A stretch of 64,000 bases of DNA, from positions 2,846,429 to 2,910,428 of the forward strand of contig NZ_JACXLC010000001.1 in the NCBI RefSeq assembly GCF_014705715.1, read 5' to 3'. Positions 28,757-37,817 of the stretch are shown in pieces (position 1 is the first letter of the stretch; the number at the start of each line of letters is the position of its first letter). Made by a program: the position numbers and the translations under genes. The notes under the pieces were generated by a model. The model had not been told where the DNA came from and ran no database searches. It worked only from the letters and a program-made list of their open reading frames with translations. The DNA comes from Erythrobacter rubeus (GTDB taxonomy: Bacteria; Pseudomonadota; Alphaproteobacteria; Sphingomonadales; Sphingomonadaceae).

Positions 28757-30391
28757 TTGAGCGACGACACAAAAGACCAGGCTGGCCAAGCAGACCAGCC
28801 GGTCCCTGCCTATAGTTGGTACGCGCTGAGCGTTCTGGTTCTAATTTACGTCCTCAATTTCATCGATCGGCAAATCCTTTCGATCCTGGCCAATGACATC
28901 AAGGCAGATCTGGGCGTCGATGACGCCTATCTCGGCTTTCTCTATGGAACCGCTTTCGCGATTTTCTACGCGCTCTTCGGCATTCCGTTAGGTAAGCTGG
29001 CGGATAGCTGGAAACGCGTGCGGCTGATGACGATTGGCTTGACCTTATGGTCAGCCATGACGGCGGTTTCCGGTTTCGCGCGAGACGCAGCCACGCTTAC
29101 CGTCGCCAGGATTGGCGTCGGCGTCGGTGAAGCGACTGCGAGCCCTTCGGCATATTCGCTTATTTCAGATTGGTTTCCTGCTCGCCTACGCGCCACCGCA
29201 CTCGCGATCTATTCGTCGGGCTTGTATATCGGTGGCGGCGTTTCGCTAGCCATCGGCGGGGTCATCGTCGACAATTGGAACAGAGCATTCCCGCAAGGCG
29301 ATCCTTACCTTGGCCTGGCGGGGTGGCAGGCAGCCTTTATTGCGGTCGGCGTACCCGGATTGTTGCTAGCAATTTGGGTATTCACACTGCGTGAGCCCGT
29401 CCGGGGCGCGATCGATGGTCTGCCGACGCCAGAAGACCCGCACCCATTCCGTGGATTTATGCGTGAGCTCTATACTGTCATCCCGCCATTCACATTCGTT
29501 GGAGCGGCTGCGCGTGGTGCCAGCGCGTTCGCTATCAATGTAGCAGTGTTCTTGGGTGCATTGGTGGCCGCTCATTTGGTTACCACCGTTCTCCAATCCG
29601 GCGAGGGTCTCATCTGGGGAGCCCTTGGAAGCGTGCTTGGCGTTGAGCTGCCGGCGATTACGGATCAGTGGTTACTTCTCGCAATCGGATATTATGCCGT
29701 GTTCTGCTGGGCCAGTGCTCTTCGGCAACGCGATTATCCGACTTTTGCCTTGACGTGGGGCTCGCCGGCATTCCTGTGCACCATCTTGGGGTATGGCACA
29801 GTGGCGTTCATGGCCTACTCTGCATCGTATTGGGGCGCACCGTACGCCGAACGTGTCTTTGACGTATCGAAAGCTGAACTCGGTTTCTGGCTGGGCGGTG
29901 GAGGAGCTGCGGGCGGTTTCTTGGGGGTCATCCTTGGCGGACGCATGGCCGATTTCCTGTTCACGCGGACGCCAAGCGGTCGCATTTGGGTGGTGCTTTT
30001 CGGACTGCTTAGCCCGATACCGTTCGCGATAGTTCAATATACGACTGACATTTGGCCATTGTTCTTGGCGCTCAATGTAGTTGTGGGCGCGCTCGCGGCT
30101 TCCGCTCTGGGCGCAGCGGCGGCAAGCAGTCAGGCTCTTGTGCTCCCACGGATGAGGGGGACTGCGACGGCGACCTTCTTTCTCGCAACCACTTTGGTCG
30201 GCTTGGCACTTGGGCCTTATATGGCGGGATATGTATCGGCGCAAAACGATGGCGATTTGAGTGCTGGTGTTTTGTCGACCCTTTGGATCACGCCGATAGG
30301 TCTGGTCTTGTTGATAGGCGCACTTCGGCTGGTTCCTCAGGCGAATGCTACGGTGGTTGACCGTGCAAAGGCCGCTGGTGAGCAGACTTGA
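28757..30391 (+). CDS. Major facilitator superfamily transporter (spinster-like)
   Basis: A 544-residue inner-membrane transporter. The frame opens inside queC, but the credible start is TTG 28757 (MSDDTKDQAG), with GGGGGAT 8 bp upstream. About 12 helices are visible, with the MFS loop motif GKLADSWKRVRLM between helices 2 and 3, an FIDRQILSIL entry typical of spinster-like carriers and a long insertion (about residues 245-310) in the middle. Its substrate is unknown. Codon use looks a little less GC-biased than neighbours. It is followed by 437 bp without a clear gene. Confidence 0.85.
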   Translation: MSDDTKDQAGQADQPVPAYSWYALSVLVLIYVLNFIDRQILSILANDIKADLGVDDAYLGFLYGTAFAIFYALFGIPLGKLADSWKRVRLMTIGLTLWSAMTAVSGFARDAATLTVARIGVGVGEATASPSAYSLISDWFPARLRATALAIYSSGLYIGGGVSLAIGGVIVDNWNRAFPQGDPYLGLAGWQAAFIAVGVPGLLLAIWVFTLREPVRGAIDGLPTPEDPHPFRGFMRELYTVIPPFTFVGAAARGASAFAINVAVFLGALVAAHLVTTVLQSGEGLIWGALGSVLGVELPAITDQWLLLAIGYYAVFCWASALRQRDYPTFALTWGSPAFLCTILGYGTVAFMAYSASYWGAPYAERVFDVSKAELGFWLGGGGAAGGFLGVILGGRMADFLFTRTPSGRIWVVLFGLLSPIPFAIVQYTTDIWPLFLALNVVVGALAASALGAAAASSQALVLPRMRGTATATFFLATTLVGLALGPYMAGYVSAQNDGDLSAGVLSTLWITPIGLVLLIGALRLVPQANATVVDRAKAAGEQT

Positions 30392-30776
30392 TCGAGGTGC
30401 GCGTCCCCGTGGGGGTGACCAAGGGTAGATCATTGCCGGCAACGCGCAGCTCGGTTGGTCCGGCAGTGACTAAGAAATGATCGCAAGGGTCGACCAGCCA
30501 TGGCGGCGGTCGGCTTTCAAAGGTGACTGAGACCAGCTCAGACAGCCATCGCCACGGGTTTACCCTGTGCGGGCCGAGCAATCCCTATCGAAGTCTACCG
30601 AGAGTTTGTCTCCTTCGCACAGCTCGCCGTGCGTTCCAGCCTTGAGGGTTCAACTGACGCCTGCTGAGGTGAGGTGGGAGGCTTACCGCTCGTTTCCAGA
30701 AACCAAAGATTGAGTGCTCCCATCTCTCAATTCGCGGTCGTATAGTTCGCCGCTTTGCTCGAGCTTAACAGTCCAC
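30392..30776. other. Unexplained intergenic stretch, possible decayed gene
   Basis: No intact gene. On the minus strand two protein-like pieces lie in different frames: one at about 30603-30720 and a second at about 30390-30570 (containing PWRWLSELV and DPCDHFLVTAG), separated by stop codons. The second runs into the 3' end of the MFS gene. I do not recognise either; they could be remnants of one frameshifted gene or chance. Confidence 0.3.
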
Positions 30777-30806
30777 AAAAAAGGGGCCGGATTGCTCCGG
30801 CCCCTT
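30777..30806 (-). terminator. Intrinsic terminator of the OmpA-like gene
   Basis: AAGGGGCCGGA and TCCGGCCCCTT form a perfect 11-bp stem with a TTGC loop, 23 bp after the stop of the OmpA-like gene. On the minus strand it is followed by a run of T (AAAAAA at 30777-30782 on the plus strand). Confidence 0.85.
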
Positions 30807-30828
30807 CTCTTTTAAGTCGAATTCTGAC

Positions 30829-31965
<1,137 letters not shown>

Positions 31966-32144
31966 ATTAATAATCCCCTTTTTATCGGATTGAGGCACAT
32001 CGCGTCTCTAACTTCTCGACAAAAAAGTGGCAAGCGATCAATCACTCTAAAGTGTTGCAAGAATGCCGCTATCTTGCGTCTGGCGCAAAAAAAAGAGAGG
32101 CTCGAATAAGACTTATGAGCACTCTTCGCCTCGAATGGATCGAA

Positions 32145-32556
32145 TCATTGCTCTGGACGAGGAAAAATCCCTGCTATTCGAAGCGCTTGAATTAGCGCGC
32201 TGATTGCTTGGCGGGCCTCTAGATCCACTATATTTCCTCCGGATGGCTGGGCCGGTTCCGCAGCAGAAGCCCAACCTGAGTTGTAGAATATGGAACGGTC
32301 TGAGACTCGGTCATAGATCGCCATGCCATTGAAAGGCTCGATATAATGCCAGGCGCCGGCAATCCTGATTGCGATCTTCCCCTCCTTCCCGGTCCAGTCG
32401 CCGCTCGCCAAGTCGGTGACGAGGAAGCATTGTCCGTCTGCCGGTTCGGCGGGTGGTTCATTGATCGCCCCCTCGACCACGGTTTGCGTCGTGCAGTCGA
32501 TCAGCGACATCGATTGATTAAGAAAGAACTCCTTTTGGGCTTGGCCGGCACGCGTG
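32145..32556 (-). pseudogene. DUF2793 gene of a gene transfer agent cluster, 5'-truncated and fused to terL
   Basis: About 130 codons with the DUF2793 opening AGQAQKEFFLNQSMSLID followed by VVEGAINEPPAEPADGQCFLV and GDWTGKEGKIAIRIAGAWHYI. DUF2793 proteins sit at the distal end of RcGTA-like clusters in sphingomonads. Here the N-terminal edge of the domain abuts terminase sequence in another frame, so the native start is lost; an internal ATG at 32510 could still start a shorter product. The junction is at roughly 32545-32556. The ORF is otherwise open and not visibly decayed. Confidence 0.7.
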
Positions 32557-33000
32557 GCTATGCTGCGGACCCCGAAGCGATTCGGGGTCCGCGGCGGAGA
32601 ACAGCTGCGCGAGCGCTCCGTTCGGAAAAACAATGCGCCGCAGGGACGCTTCGAACACCGGCATTCTGTCCGGCGGCGAGCAGGCTAGAATGCCGCTCTC
32701 CCCTTCCACCATCACCGCGCGGGCCTCAGCCAGAGAAGCAGACACGAGCGCGATCCGGGCAAAAGGGCTACTTTCCGCGACTCGGCGGACCCACTCTGCT
32801 CCTGCCCTGGTCTTGCCGAAGCCGCGGCCCGCCATGATCAGCCATACCCGCCACGCTCCTTCGGGGGGTAATTGCGCCTCCCTGGCGAAGAATTCCCAGT
32901 GATATTTGAACTCCGCGCGTTCATCATCGTCAAAGGATCGGGCAAGACTTGCATGTGCTTCGGGAGAAGCCTTCGCAAGCCAATCGAGCTTTTCCCTCAC
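32518..33000 (-). pseudogene. Gene transfer agent large terminase (TerL), 3'-truncated
   Basis: About 150 genuine codons of an expected 430-450. Walker A is intact (IMAGRGFGKTRAGAEWVRR), and the sequence continues through ALVSASLAEARAVMVEGESGILACSPPDR and FPNGALAQLFSAADPESLRGPQ. In full-length GTA terminases this is followed by the AWxDELAKW region; here the frame leaves terminase right after RGPQHSHA and ends 12 codons later within DUF2793 DNA. The nuclease domain and the rest of the packaging motor are gone, so it cannot package DNA. GTG 33000 overlaps the small-terminase stop (GTGA). Confidence 0.8.
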
Positions 33001-33443
33001 GAACTGGATTTCTCGCGGCGAGCCTCCTCGCGAACTCTGATCCGAATATCTTCGACCTTGCGATCAATTGAAGCGCGGACCTCTGCAGCGCTGACGTTGC
33101 GCTGCTCGGCCTGCGCGCGGGCTGCGTTCTCACGGTGGGCATTGAGCAGGCGAATAGCATTGGCGAAATCGTATTTGTCGGCAGCGGACGTCTGTTGATC
33201 TCCTTCGCGCAGGCGCCGGAGCACCTCCATTTCGAGATGGACGTAACCTTCCCACAAGGCAGCAAGCCATTCGCGGGCAAACTCCGGATTGTCTCGCCGC
33301 AATTTGTAGACGGCGCTTATTCCGGCTTTGGCCTTGCGTGCGGATTCCGAAACGTTCGAGCTTTCAGCGAGATTGGCGAGGAAGGCCCTGCGCCAATGCG
33401 GTCGGTTTTGAGGCTGGGACGTCTGGCGGTCGTGAGCAGTCAT
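32997..33443 (-). CDS. Gene transfer agent/phage small terminase-like protein
   Basis: A 148-residue protein from ATG 33443, with GGGAGATC 7 bp upstream. The N-terminal part is a helix-turn-helix of the small-terminase type (FLANLAESSNVSESARKAKAGISAVYKLRRDNPEFAREW). The rest is a charged helical/coiled-coil segment (residues about 75-145) used for oligomerisation. Position directly before terL with a 4-bp overlap supports the assignment. It appears intact, but its partner is truncated. Confidence 0.7.
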   Translation of the reverse strand: MTAHDRQTSQPQNRPHWRRAFLANLAESSNVSESARKAKAGISAVYKLRRDNPEFAREWLAALWEGYVHLEMEVLRRLREGDQQTSAADKYDFANAIRLLNAHRENAARAQAEQRNVSAAEVRASIDRKVEDIRIRVREEARREKSSS

Positions 33444-33656
33444 TATCGTGATCTCCCGTCCCAATAAAAAAGGCAGCGCATCGGCTTCGATGGCTGCCCA
33501 GCGGCGAATCGCTATTTTTCGACTATGCCCCTTACTAACCAAAGAGCGTCACGATGTCAATATAAAAAACCAAATAGGTTCGTTAATTGCAGCTTGCGCG
33601 GGGCAGGTAGGTCACTTAAGCCCCCCGCTCGAACTGGAAACAAGGCCCACACAATC

Positions 33657-34304
33657 TTGGCTTGGCTGCAATCGCTGTACAATTGGACGATGGACAAGGC
33701 GGCGCACAGGCAAGCGCCGTACTGGCTGGGCTTTTTCTGCTTCATCGAATCGAGCTTCTTTCCGATCCCGCCTCATCCGTTGCTGGGACTGATGTGCCTC
33801 GCGGAGCCTCGCAAAGCTCTGAAGTTTGCCACCATCGCTACGGTCGCATCGGTGCTGGGCGGGTTGCTGGGATATGCCATCGGTTTCTTTCTTTACGAAA
33901 CACTCGGCGAATGGATGCTGGGCATCCTTGGCCTAACGGAGAGCTTCCCCGTCGCCGCTTGTTATATTCGCGAGCAGGGCGCAGCGGCGGTTTTTCTGGC
34001 CGCTGGCACTCCCATACCGTTCAAGCTGATGACCATTACGGCAGGCTTCATCGAAATGGACCTGCTGACCTTTCTGGGCGCGGCGATCGCCGGGCGGGCC
34101 CTGATCTTCATGGTCGTTGGCGTGCTGTTCCAGATCTTCGGCGCCCCGATCAAGCGCATCATCGATCAGTATCTCGGGACGGTTACGACGATCTTCGTCG
34201 TCCTTGTGGTCGCCGGTTTCGTAGCGATCACCCAGTTGGGCGGCGGTGATGACGCGGGTTCGGACAATCCCTGCGACAGCGTAACGAGCATGGAAGAGCT
34301 CTAA
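33657..34304 (+). CDS. DedA/VTT-family (YqaA-like) membrane protein
   Basis: A 215-residue inner-membrane protein. The frame opens at 33525, but homology-like sequence starts at AWLQSLYNWTMDKAAH, so I use TTG 33657; ATG 33690 is an alternative. The VTT features are clear: FIESSFFPIPPHPLLGLM, two re-entrant/membrane helices with GGLLGYAIGFF, then AGTPIPFKLMTITAGFIEMDLLTFLGAAIAGRA. DedA proteins are linked to lipid carrier or phospholipid flipping. It lies convergent to the sphingolipid gene spt. Confidence 0.85.
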   Translation: MAWLQSLYNWTMDKAAHRQAPYWLGFFCFIESSFFPIPPHPLLGLMCLAEPRKALKFATIATVASVLGGLLGYAIGFFLYETLGEWMLGILGLTESFPVAACYIREQGAAAVFLAAGTPIPFKLMTITAGFIEMDLLTFLGAAIAGRALIFMVVGVLFQIFGAPIKRIIDQYLGTVTTIFVVLVVAGFVAITQLGGGDDAGSDNPCDSVTSMEEL

Positions 34305-34335
34305 ACAAGCTCACAACTCCGGCTTGCTGGCTGCA

Positions 34336-35592
34336 TCAGCTTTCCAAGATCCCGACAGCCTTACCGGCTCGTTCGAACATCTGCAGGATCGTCTGGACCT
34401 CTTCCGCCGAATGCTCTGCGCAAAGCGAGCAGCGGAGCAAGGTCATGTTCGCAGGTGTCGCCGGGGGGCGGGCGAGATTGACGTAGAGCCCCTCTTTCAG
34501 GAGCGCTTCCCACATTATCGCGCCGCGCTGCAGATCCGGCATGATCACCGCGATGATCGCGCTTTGCGGCTCGTCTGTGCCGATCTCGAAGCCGAGATCG
34601 ACGAGCCCCTTGTGCAGGGTCTTGGAATTTTCCCACAAATGCGCGCGCTTGTTGGAACCGTGCATCAGCTTCCGAATGGATGTCGCAGCGGTGGCAACCA
34701 CGCTTGGCGGAAGGCTGGCCGTGAAGACGTATGGGCGGCACACCAGCCGCATGATGTCGAATTTCGGATGGTTGGAAACGCAGAATCCGCCGACCGTGCC
34801 GACGCTCTTCGAAAAGGTTCCAATGATGAAATCGACATCGTCGATTACGCCTTGCTCCTCGCAGACGCCGCGGCCGTTTTCGCCGATGAATCCCATGGAA
34901 TGCGCTTCATCGACCAGAACCATCGCACCGTACTTTTTGGCGATGGCGACCATCTCCTTCAGCGGCGCGACATCGCCCAACATGGAATAGACGCCTTCCA
35001 GGATGACCAGCTTCCCGGCGTCTTCTGGAATGCGCTTCAGGCGTTTTTCCATCGCCTCGATATCGTTGTGGCGGAACGGCACGATCTCTGCGTTCCCCAT
35101 CGCGCACCCATCGTAGATGGAGGCATGGCTGTCGATGTCGAGCACGACGTAATCGCCCTTGCCCGCGATTGTCGAGATGATGCCAAGATTAGCCTGGTAC
35201 CCGGTCGAAAAGACCATGGCGCTATCCATGCCGTAAAATTCCTTGAGCGCGTCCTCACACTCCTTGTGACCTTGATAGGTCCCATTGAGAACGCGGCTGC
35301 CGGTTGTGCCCGACCCGTAATCGGCCAAAGCTTGCTTGCCGGCATCGAGCACGTCCGGATCGAAGGTCATGCCCATGTAGTTGTAGGTGCCCAGCAGGAT
35401 CGTGTCGCGCCCGTTGCAGATCGCGCGGGTCGGCGACAGGACCTTCTCCATCACCAAATTGTATGGGTCTTCAACCCCGCTGGCGAGCAAGGTCTCACGG
35501 GTCTGGATGATATCGTCGAACTTGGAAAAGAGGTCTTTCGTGCCGCCTTCGTGTTCGACCAGCTGGTCCTGCTGCGCGATGCCTTCGCTCAT
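34336..35592 (-). CDS. spt: Serine palmitoyltransferase
   Basis: A 418-residue PLP enzyme condensing L-serine with a palmitoyl thioester to 3-ketosphinganine, the first step of sphingolipid synthesis. The alpha-oxoamine synthase landmarks align with Sphingomonas paucimobilis SPT: stacking His156 (DSHASIYDG), Asp228 (LVDEAHSMG), His231 and the PLP Lys262 (GTFSKSVGTVGG). GSGTTGSRVLNGT (residues 93-105) is the expected glycine-rich region. It overlaps the acp gene by 4 bp (ATGA), so it probably uses that ACP as acyl donor or partner. Confidence 0.93.
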   Translation of the reverse strand: MSEGIAQQDQLVEHEGGTKDLFSKFDDIIQTRETLLASGVEDPYNLVMEKVLSPTRAICNGRDTILLGTYNYMGMTFDPDVLDAGKQALADYGSGTTGSRVLNGTYQGHKECEDALKEFYGMDSAMVFSTGYQANLGIISTIAGKGDYVVLDIDSHASIYDGCAMGNAEIVPFRHNDIEAMEKRLKRIPEDAGKLVILEGVYSMLGDVAPLKEMVAIAKKYGAMVLVDEAHSMGFIGENGRGVCEEQGVIDDVDFIIGTFSKSVGTVGGFCVSNHPKFDIMRLVCRPYVFTASLPPSVVATAATSIRKLMHGSNKRAHLWENSKTLHKGLVDLGFEIGTDEPQSAIIAVIMPDLQRGAIMWEALLKEGLYVNLARPPATPANMTLLRCSLCAEHSAEEVQTILQMFERAGKAVGILES

Positions 35593-35834
35593 GAGGCCGC
35601 CTGCAATTTGTGCACCGCGCTGACCAACTGACCGTAATTCTCGATTTCGGCCTGCTGGTTCATGCTGATGATGATGTCGAATTCGTCTTCGATTTCGGCG
35701 ACGAAATCCATCACGGTCAGGCTGTCGAATTCCAGATCGTTCTGGAATGTCGTGCTGTCCGTGATCTCGACACCCTTCTTGTTGAAGGGTTCGATCAAAG
35801 CGCGGATGCGCGTGTCGACTTCGGCTTCGGTCAT
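35589..35834 (-). CDS. Acyl carrier protein of the sphingolipid locus
   Basis: An 81-residue acidic ACP with the phosphopantetheine Ser38 in EFDSLTVMDF and the helix II/III pattern DFVAEIEDEFDIIISMNQQAEIENYGQL. It is distinct from housekeeping AcpP in sequence (ITDSTTFQNDLEFDSL) and is encoded immediately before spt with a 4-bp overlap, the arrangement of the AcpR-type carrier that supplies acyl chains to bacterial serine palmitoyltransferase. Confidence 0.92.
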   Translation of the reverse strand: MTEAEVDTRIRALIEPFNKKGVEITDSTTFQNDLEFDSLTVMDFVAEIEDEFDIIISMNQQAEIENYGQLVSAVHKLQAAS

Positions 35835-35991
35835 AGGGCGGAACTACTCTCTTCGCGGGGGGCTGTTGGAATTTGCCTGTTCACTTACGGGTGCAAAGCG
35901 GCTGCGGACGCCGATTGTCAAGTTTTGAGGCTTTCGGTGCAGCGCGTTTGAAGCTCTTCTCAAGGAACAATGCAACGCGGTGAGACGGCTG

Positions 35992-36384
35992 TTACGACTT
36001 TGCCGGGTGGTCGCTCGAAGCCGGCAGCAATTGCTTCACGGCCGACATAAAGGGCATGATCGAGACGGGCTTCGATAAATAGCCTGACGCCCCTGCCGAG
36101 CGGATACGCTCTTCGTCGCCCTTCGCCGCGAAGGCGGTAACAGCAAGCACGGGGATGTTGCGAAGTGCTGTATCGCGCTGCGCCGCCTGAATCAGATCGA
36201 CGCCTGAAATGCCAGGCAACTGAATATCCATGATGATCAGGTCAGGCACGGTCGCACGCGCAGTTTCCAGCACGCTTTCCCCATCGGCCACGGGTTCAAC
36301 CTCGAAACCGTTTGCCTTGAGCACGTCGCAGAACAATTTCCGGTTGAGATCGTTGTCCTCGACAACCATTATTCGCTTTGCCAC
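35992..36384 (-). CDS. divK: Single-domain response regulator DivK
   Basis: A 130-residue receiver domain with no output domain. The acidic pocket is VVEDND (residues 7-12), the phospho-acceptor is Asp53 (LIIMDIQLPG), the conserved Thr lies in LAVTAFA and the Lys in YLSKP. Asp53 is the same position as in Caulobacter DivK, which controls DivJ/PleC/DivL and so CtrA; ctrA is at 60033 in this window. It is divergently transcribed from the DUF3572-HAD-RidA-GDPD-FemAB cassette across 76 bp. Confidence 0.9.
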   Translation of the reverse strand: MAKRIMVVEDNDLNRKLFCDVLKANGFEVEPVADGESVLETARATVPDLIIMDIQLPGISGVDLIQAAQRDTALRNIPVLAVTAFAAKGDEERIRSAGASGYLSKPVSIMPFMSAVKQLLPASSDHPAKS

Positions 36385-36460
36385 TGCACGCCCCGATCCG
36401 TTGCTCCCGACTAACTAACCCGACCAAGAGGCCGCCACAATCCCGCACGCAAATGACCAT

Positions 36461-36736
36461 ATGGCAAATACCGCACCGACCGACAGGCTTTCGGCGCTTA
36501 CGCTTGCGCTCGGCGCGCTCGGCTGGGTGCTGGAGGACGGTGAGCGGGCCGAGCGCTTCCTGAGTTTGACCGGGCTCGATCCCGATGCTTTGCGGGCAGG
36601 ATTGGATGATCCGTCCATTCTAGCTGCGCCGCTCGATTTTCTTGCCAATCACGAACCGGATTTGATCCGCGCGGCTGAAGCGCTGGCCGTCACACCCGAA
36701 GAGCTTGTCGCCGCCCGTCAGGAGCTTTCCCAATGA
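36461..36736 (+). CDS. DUF3572 family protein
   Basis: A 91-residue all-helical acidic protein (ALTLALGALGWVLEDGERAERFLSLTGLDPDALRAGLDDPSILAAPLDFL...). It matches the compact DUF3572 pattern found beside divK in alphaproteobacteria; function unknown. It heads a five-gene run in which each gene overlaps the next by 4 bp, so its translation is likely coupled to the HAD gene. Confidence 0.8.
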   Translation: MANTAPTDRLSALTLALGALGWVLEDGERAERFLSLTGLDPDALRAGLDDPSILAAPLDFLANHEPDLIRAAEALAVTPEELVAARQELSQ

Positions 36737-37362
36737 GCCGTCCCTTAATCATCAGCGATTGCGACGAGGTGCTGCTCCACATGGTGTCGCATTTCAAGGA
36801 TTGGCTTGAGGAGAGCCAAGGGGTCGATTTCAATCTCGATGGCGCGAATTTTGGCGAAGCTTTGCGCTGGCAAAAGAGCGGCGAGTTGCTGGAGGCAAAC
36901 GAAGTATGGCGTATGCTTGGCGGCTTTTTCGACACCGAGATGGAGCGTCAGCTGCCAATCGCAGGGGCAGTCGAGTCCATCAATGCGCTTGGCGAGCATG
37001 CCGATGTCGTGATCCTAACCAACCTGGTCGACAAACGCCGCGACATGCGGGCAGAGCAGCTCGCATCGCATGGCATCGACGCGCCTGTTTACACGAACCA
37101 AGGGCCGAAAGGACCTGCATTACGGCGGATTATAGAGGAGCACGCGCCCACCCGAGCGGTCTTCATCGACGACCTGCCTCAGCACCACCTTTCCGTTCTT
37201 GAAACTACGCCTCATGTGGTGCGCCTGCATATGTGCGGCGAACCGATGATCGCTGGCTCGATCGATTGCGCGCACAAGGCTGGGCACGCAGATGCAAGGA
37301 TCGACCGCTGGGCTGAAGCGTTACCTTGGTTGATGGAAAGACTGGACGGAGAACCCGCATGA
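36733..37362 (+). CDS. HAD-superfamily hydrolase
   Basis: A 209-residue HAD phosphatase-like protein. Motif I is SDCDEV with Asp9 and Asp11, motif II is the Thr of VILTNL, and motif IV is FIDDLPQH. The cap inserted after motif I is helical (VSHFKDWLEESQGVDFNLDG...). Substrate unknown. It overlaps DUF3572 and the RidA gene by 4 bp each, pointing to a shared pathway. Confidence 0.82.
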   Translation: MSRPLIISDCDEVLLHMVSHFKDWLEESQGVDFNLDGANFGEALRWQKSGELLEANEVWRMLGGFFDTEMERQLPIAGAVESINALGEHADVVILTNLVDKRRDMRAEQLASHGIDAPVYTNQGPKGPALRRIIEEHAPTRAVFIDDLPQHHLSVLETTPHVVRLHMCGEPMIAGSIDCAHKAGHADARIDRWAEALPWLMERLDGEPA

Positions 37363-37817
37363 CTGTTGAAGCACGCCTCGAAAAACTGGGCATCGTCCTT
37401 CCCGAAGCGGCCGCGCCGGTCGCAAGCTATGTGCCGGTGGTGGTGCAGGGCGGTTTCGCCCACGTCTCCGGACAGCTGCCATTCGTGGATGGCAACCTGG
37501 TCACCGGTCGGCTGGGCGAAGATGTCAGCCTCGACGACGGGATGGCCGCGGCACGCGCTTGCGGTTTGATGATCCTCGCACAGTTGAAAGCCGCATTGAT
37601 CCCGCTCGACCGTGTGGAGCGGATCGTGAAGCTCGGTGCGTTTGTGAACTCGACACCCGATTTCACCGACCAACCAAAGGTCGCCAACGGCGCGTCCGAT
37701 CTCATGTTTGATGTTTTCGGCGAAAACGGCCGCCACGCACGCGCTGCTGTGGGCGTGCCCGCTCTGCCGCTGGGCGCGGCGGTCGAAGTGGACGCCATCA
37801 TCGCTTTGGCCGGATGA
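37359..37817 (+). CDS. RidA-family protein (enamine/imine deaminase-like)
   Basis: A 152-residue protein of the longer RidA subfamily (TVEARLEKLGIVLPEAAAPVASYVPVVVQGGFAHVSGQLPF). RidA enzymes hydrolyse reactive 2-aminoacrylate and related imines released by PLP enzymes acting on serine or cysteine. The catalytic Arg of canonical RidA is not obvious at the expected place, as is usual in other Rid subfamilies, so activity is uncertain. ATG 37359 overlaps the HAD stop (ATGA), and its own stop overlaps the GDPD start. Confidence 0.85.
   Translation: MTVEARLEKLGIVLPEAAAPVASYVPVVVQGGFAHVSGQLPFVDGNLVTGRLGEDVSLDDGMAAARACGLMILAQLKAALIPLDRVERIVKLGAFVNSTPDFTDQPKVANGASDLMFDVFGENGRHARAAVGVPALPLGAAVEVDAIIALAG

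Noticed and set aside
34324..35631. Long plus-strand open frame of 435 codons opposite spt
   Set aside because: It is the antisense shadow of spt and the end of the ACP gene; composition is that of reversed GC-rich codons and no family features are visible.
36385..36460. TTAG/TTAG repeats between divK and DUF3572 as a CtrA site
   Set aside because: The half sites read TTAG rather than TTAA and are 4 bp apart, not 7.
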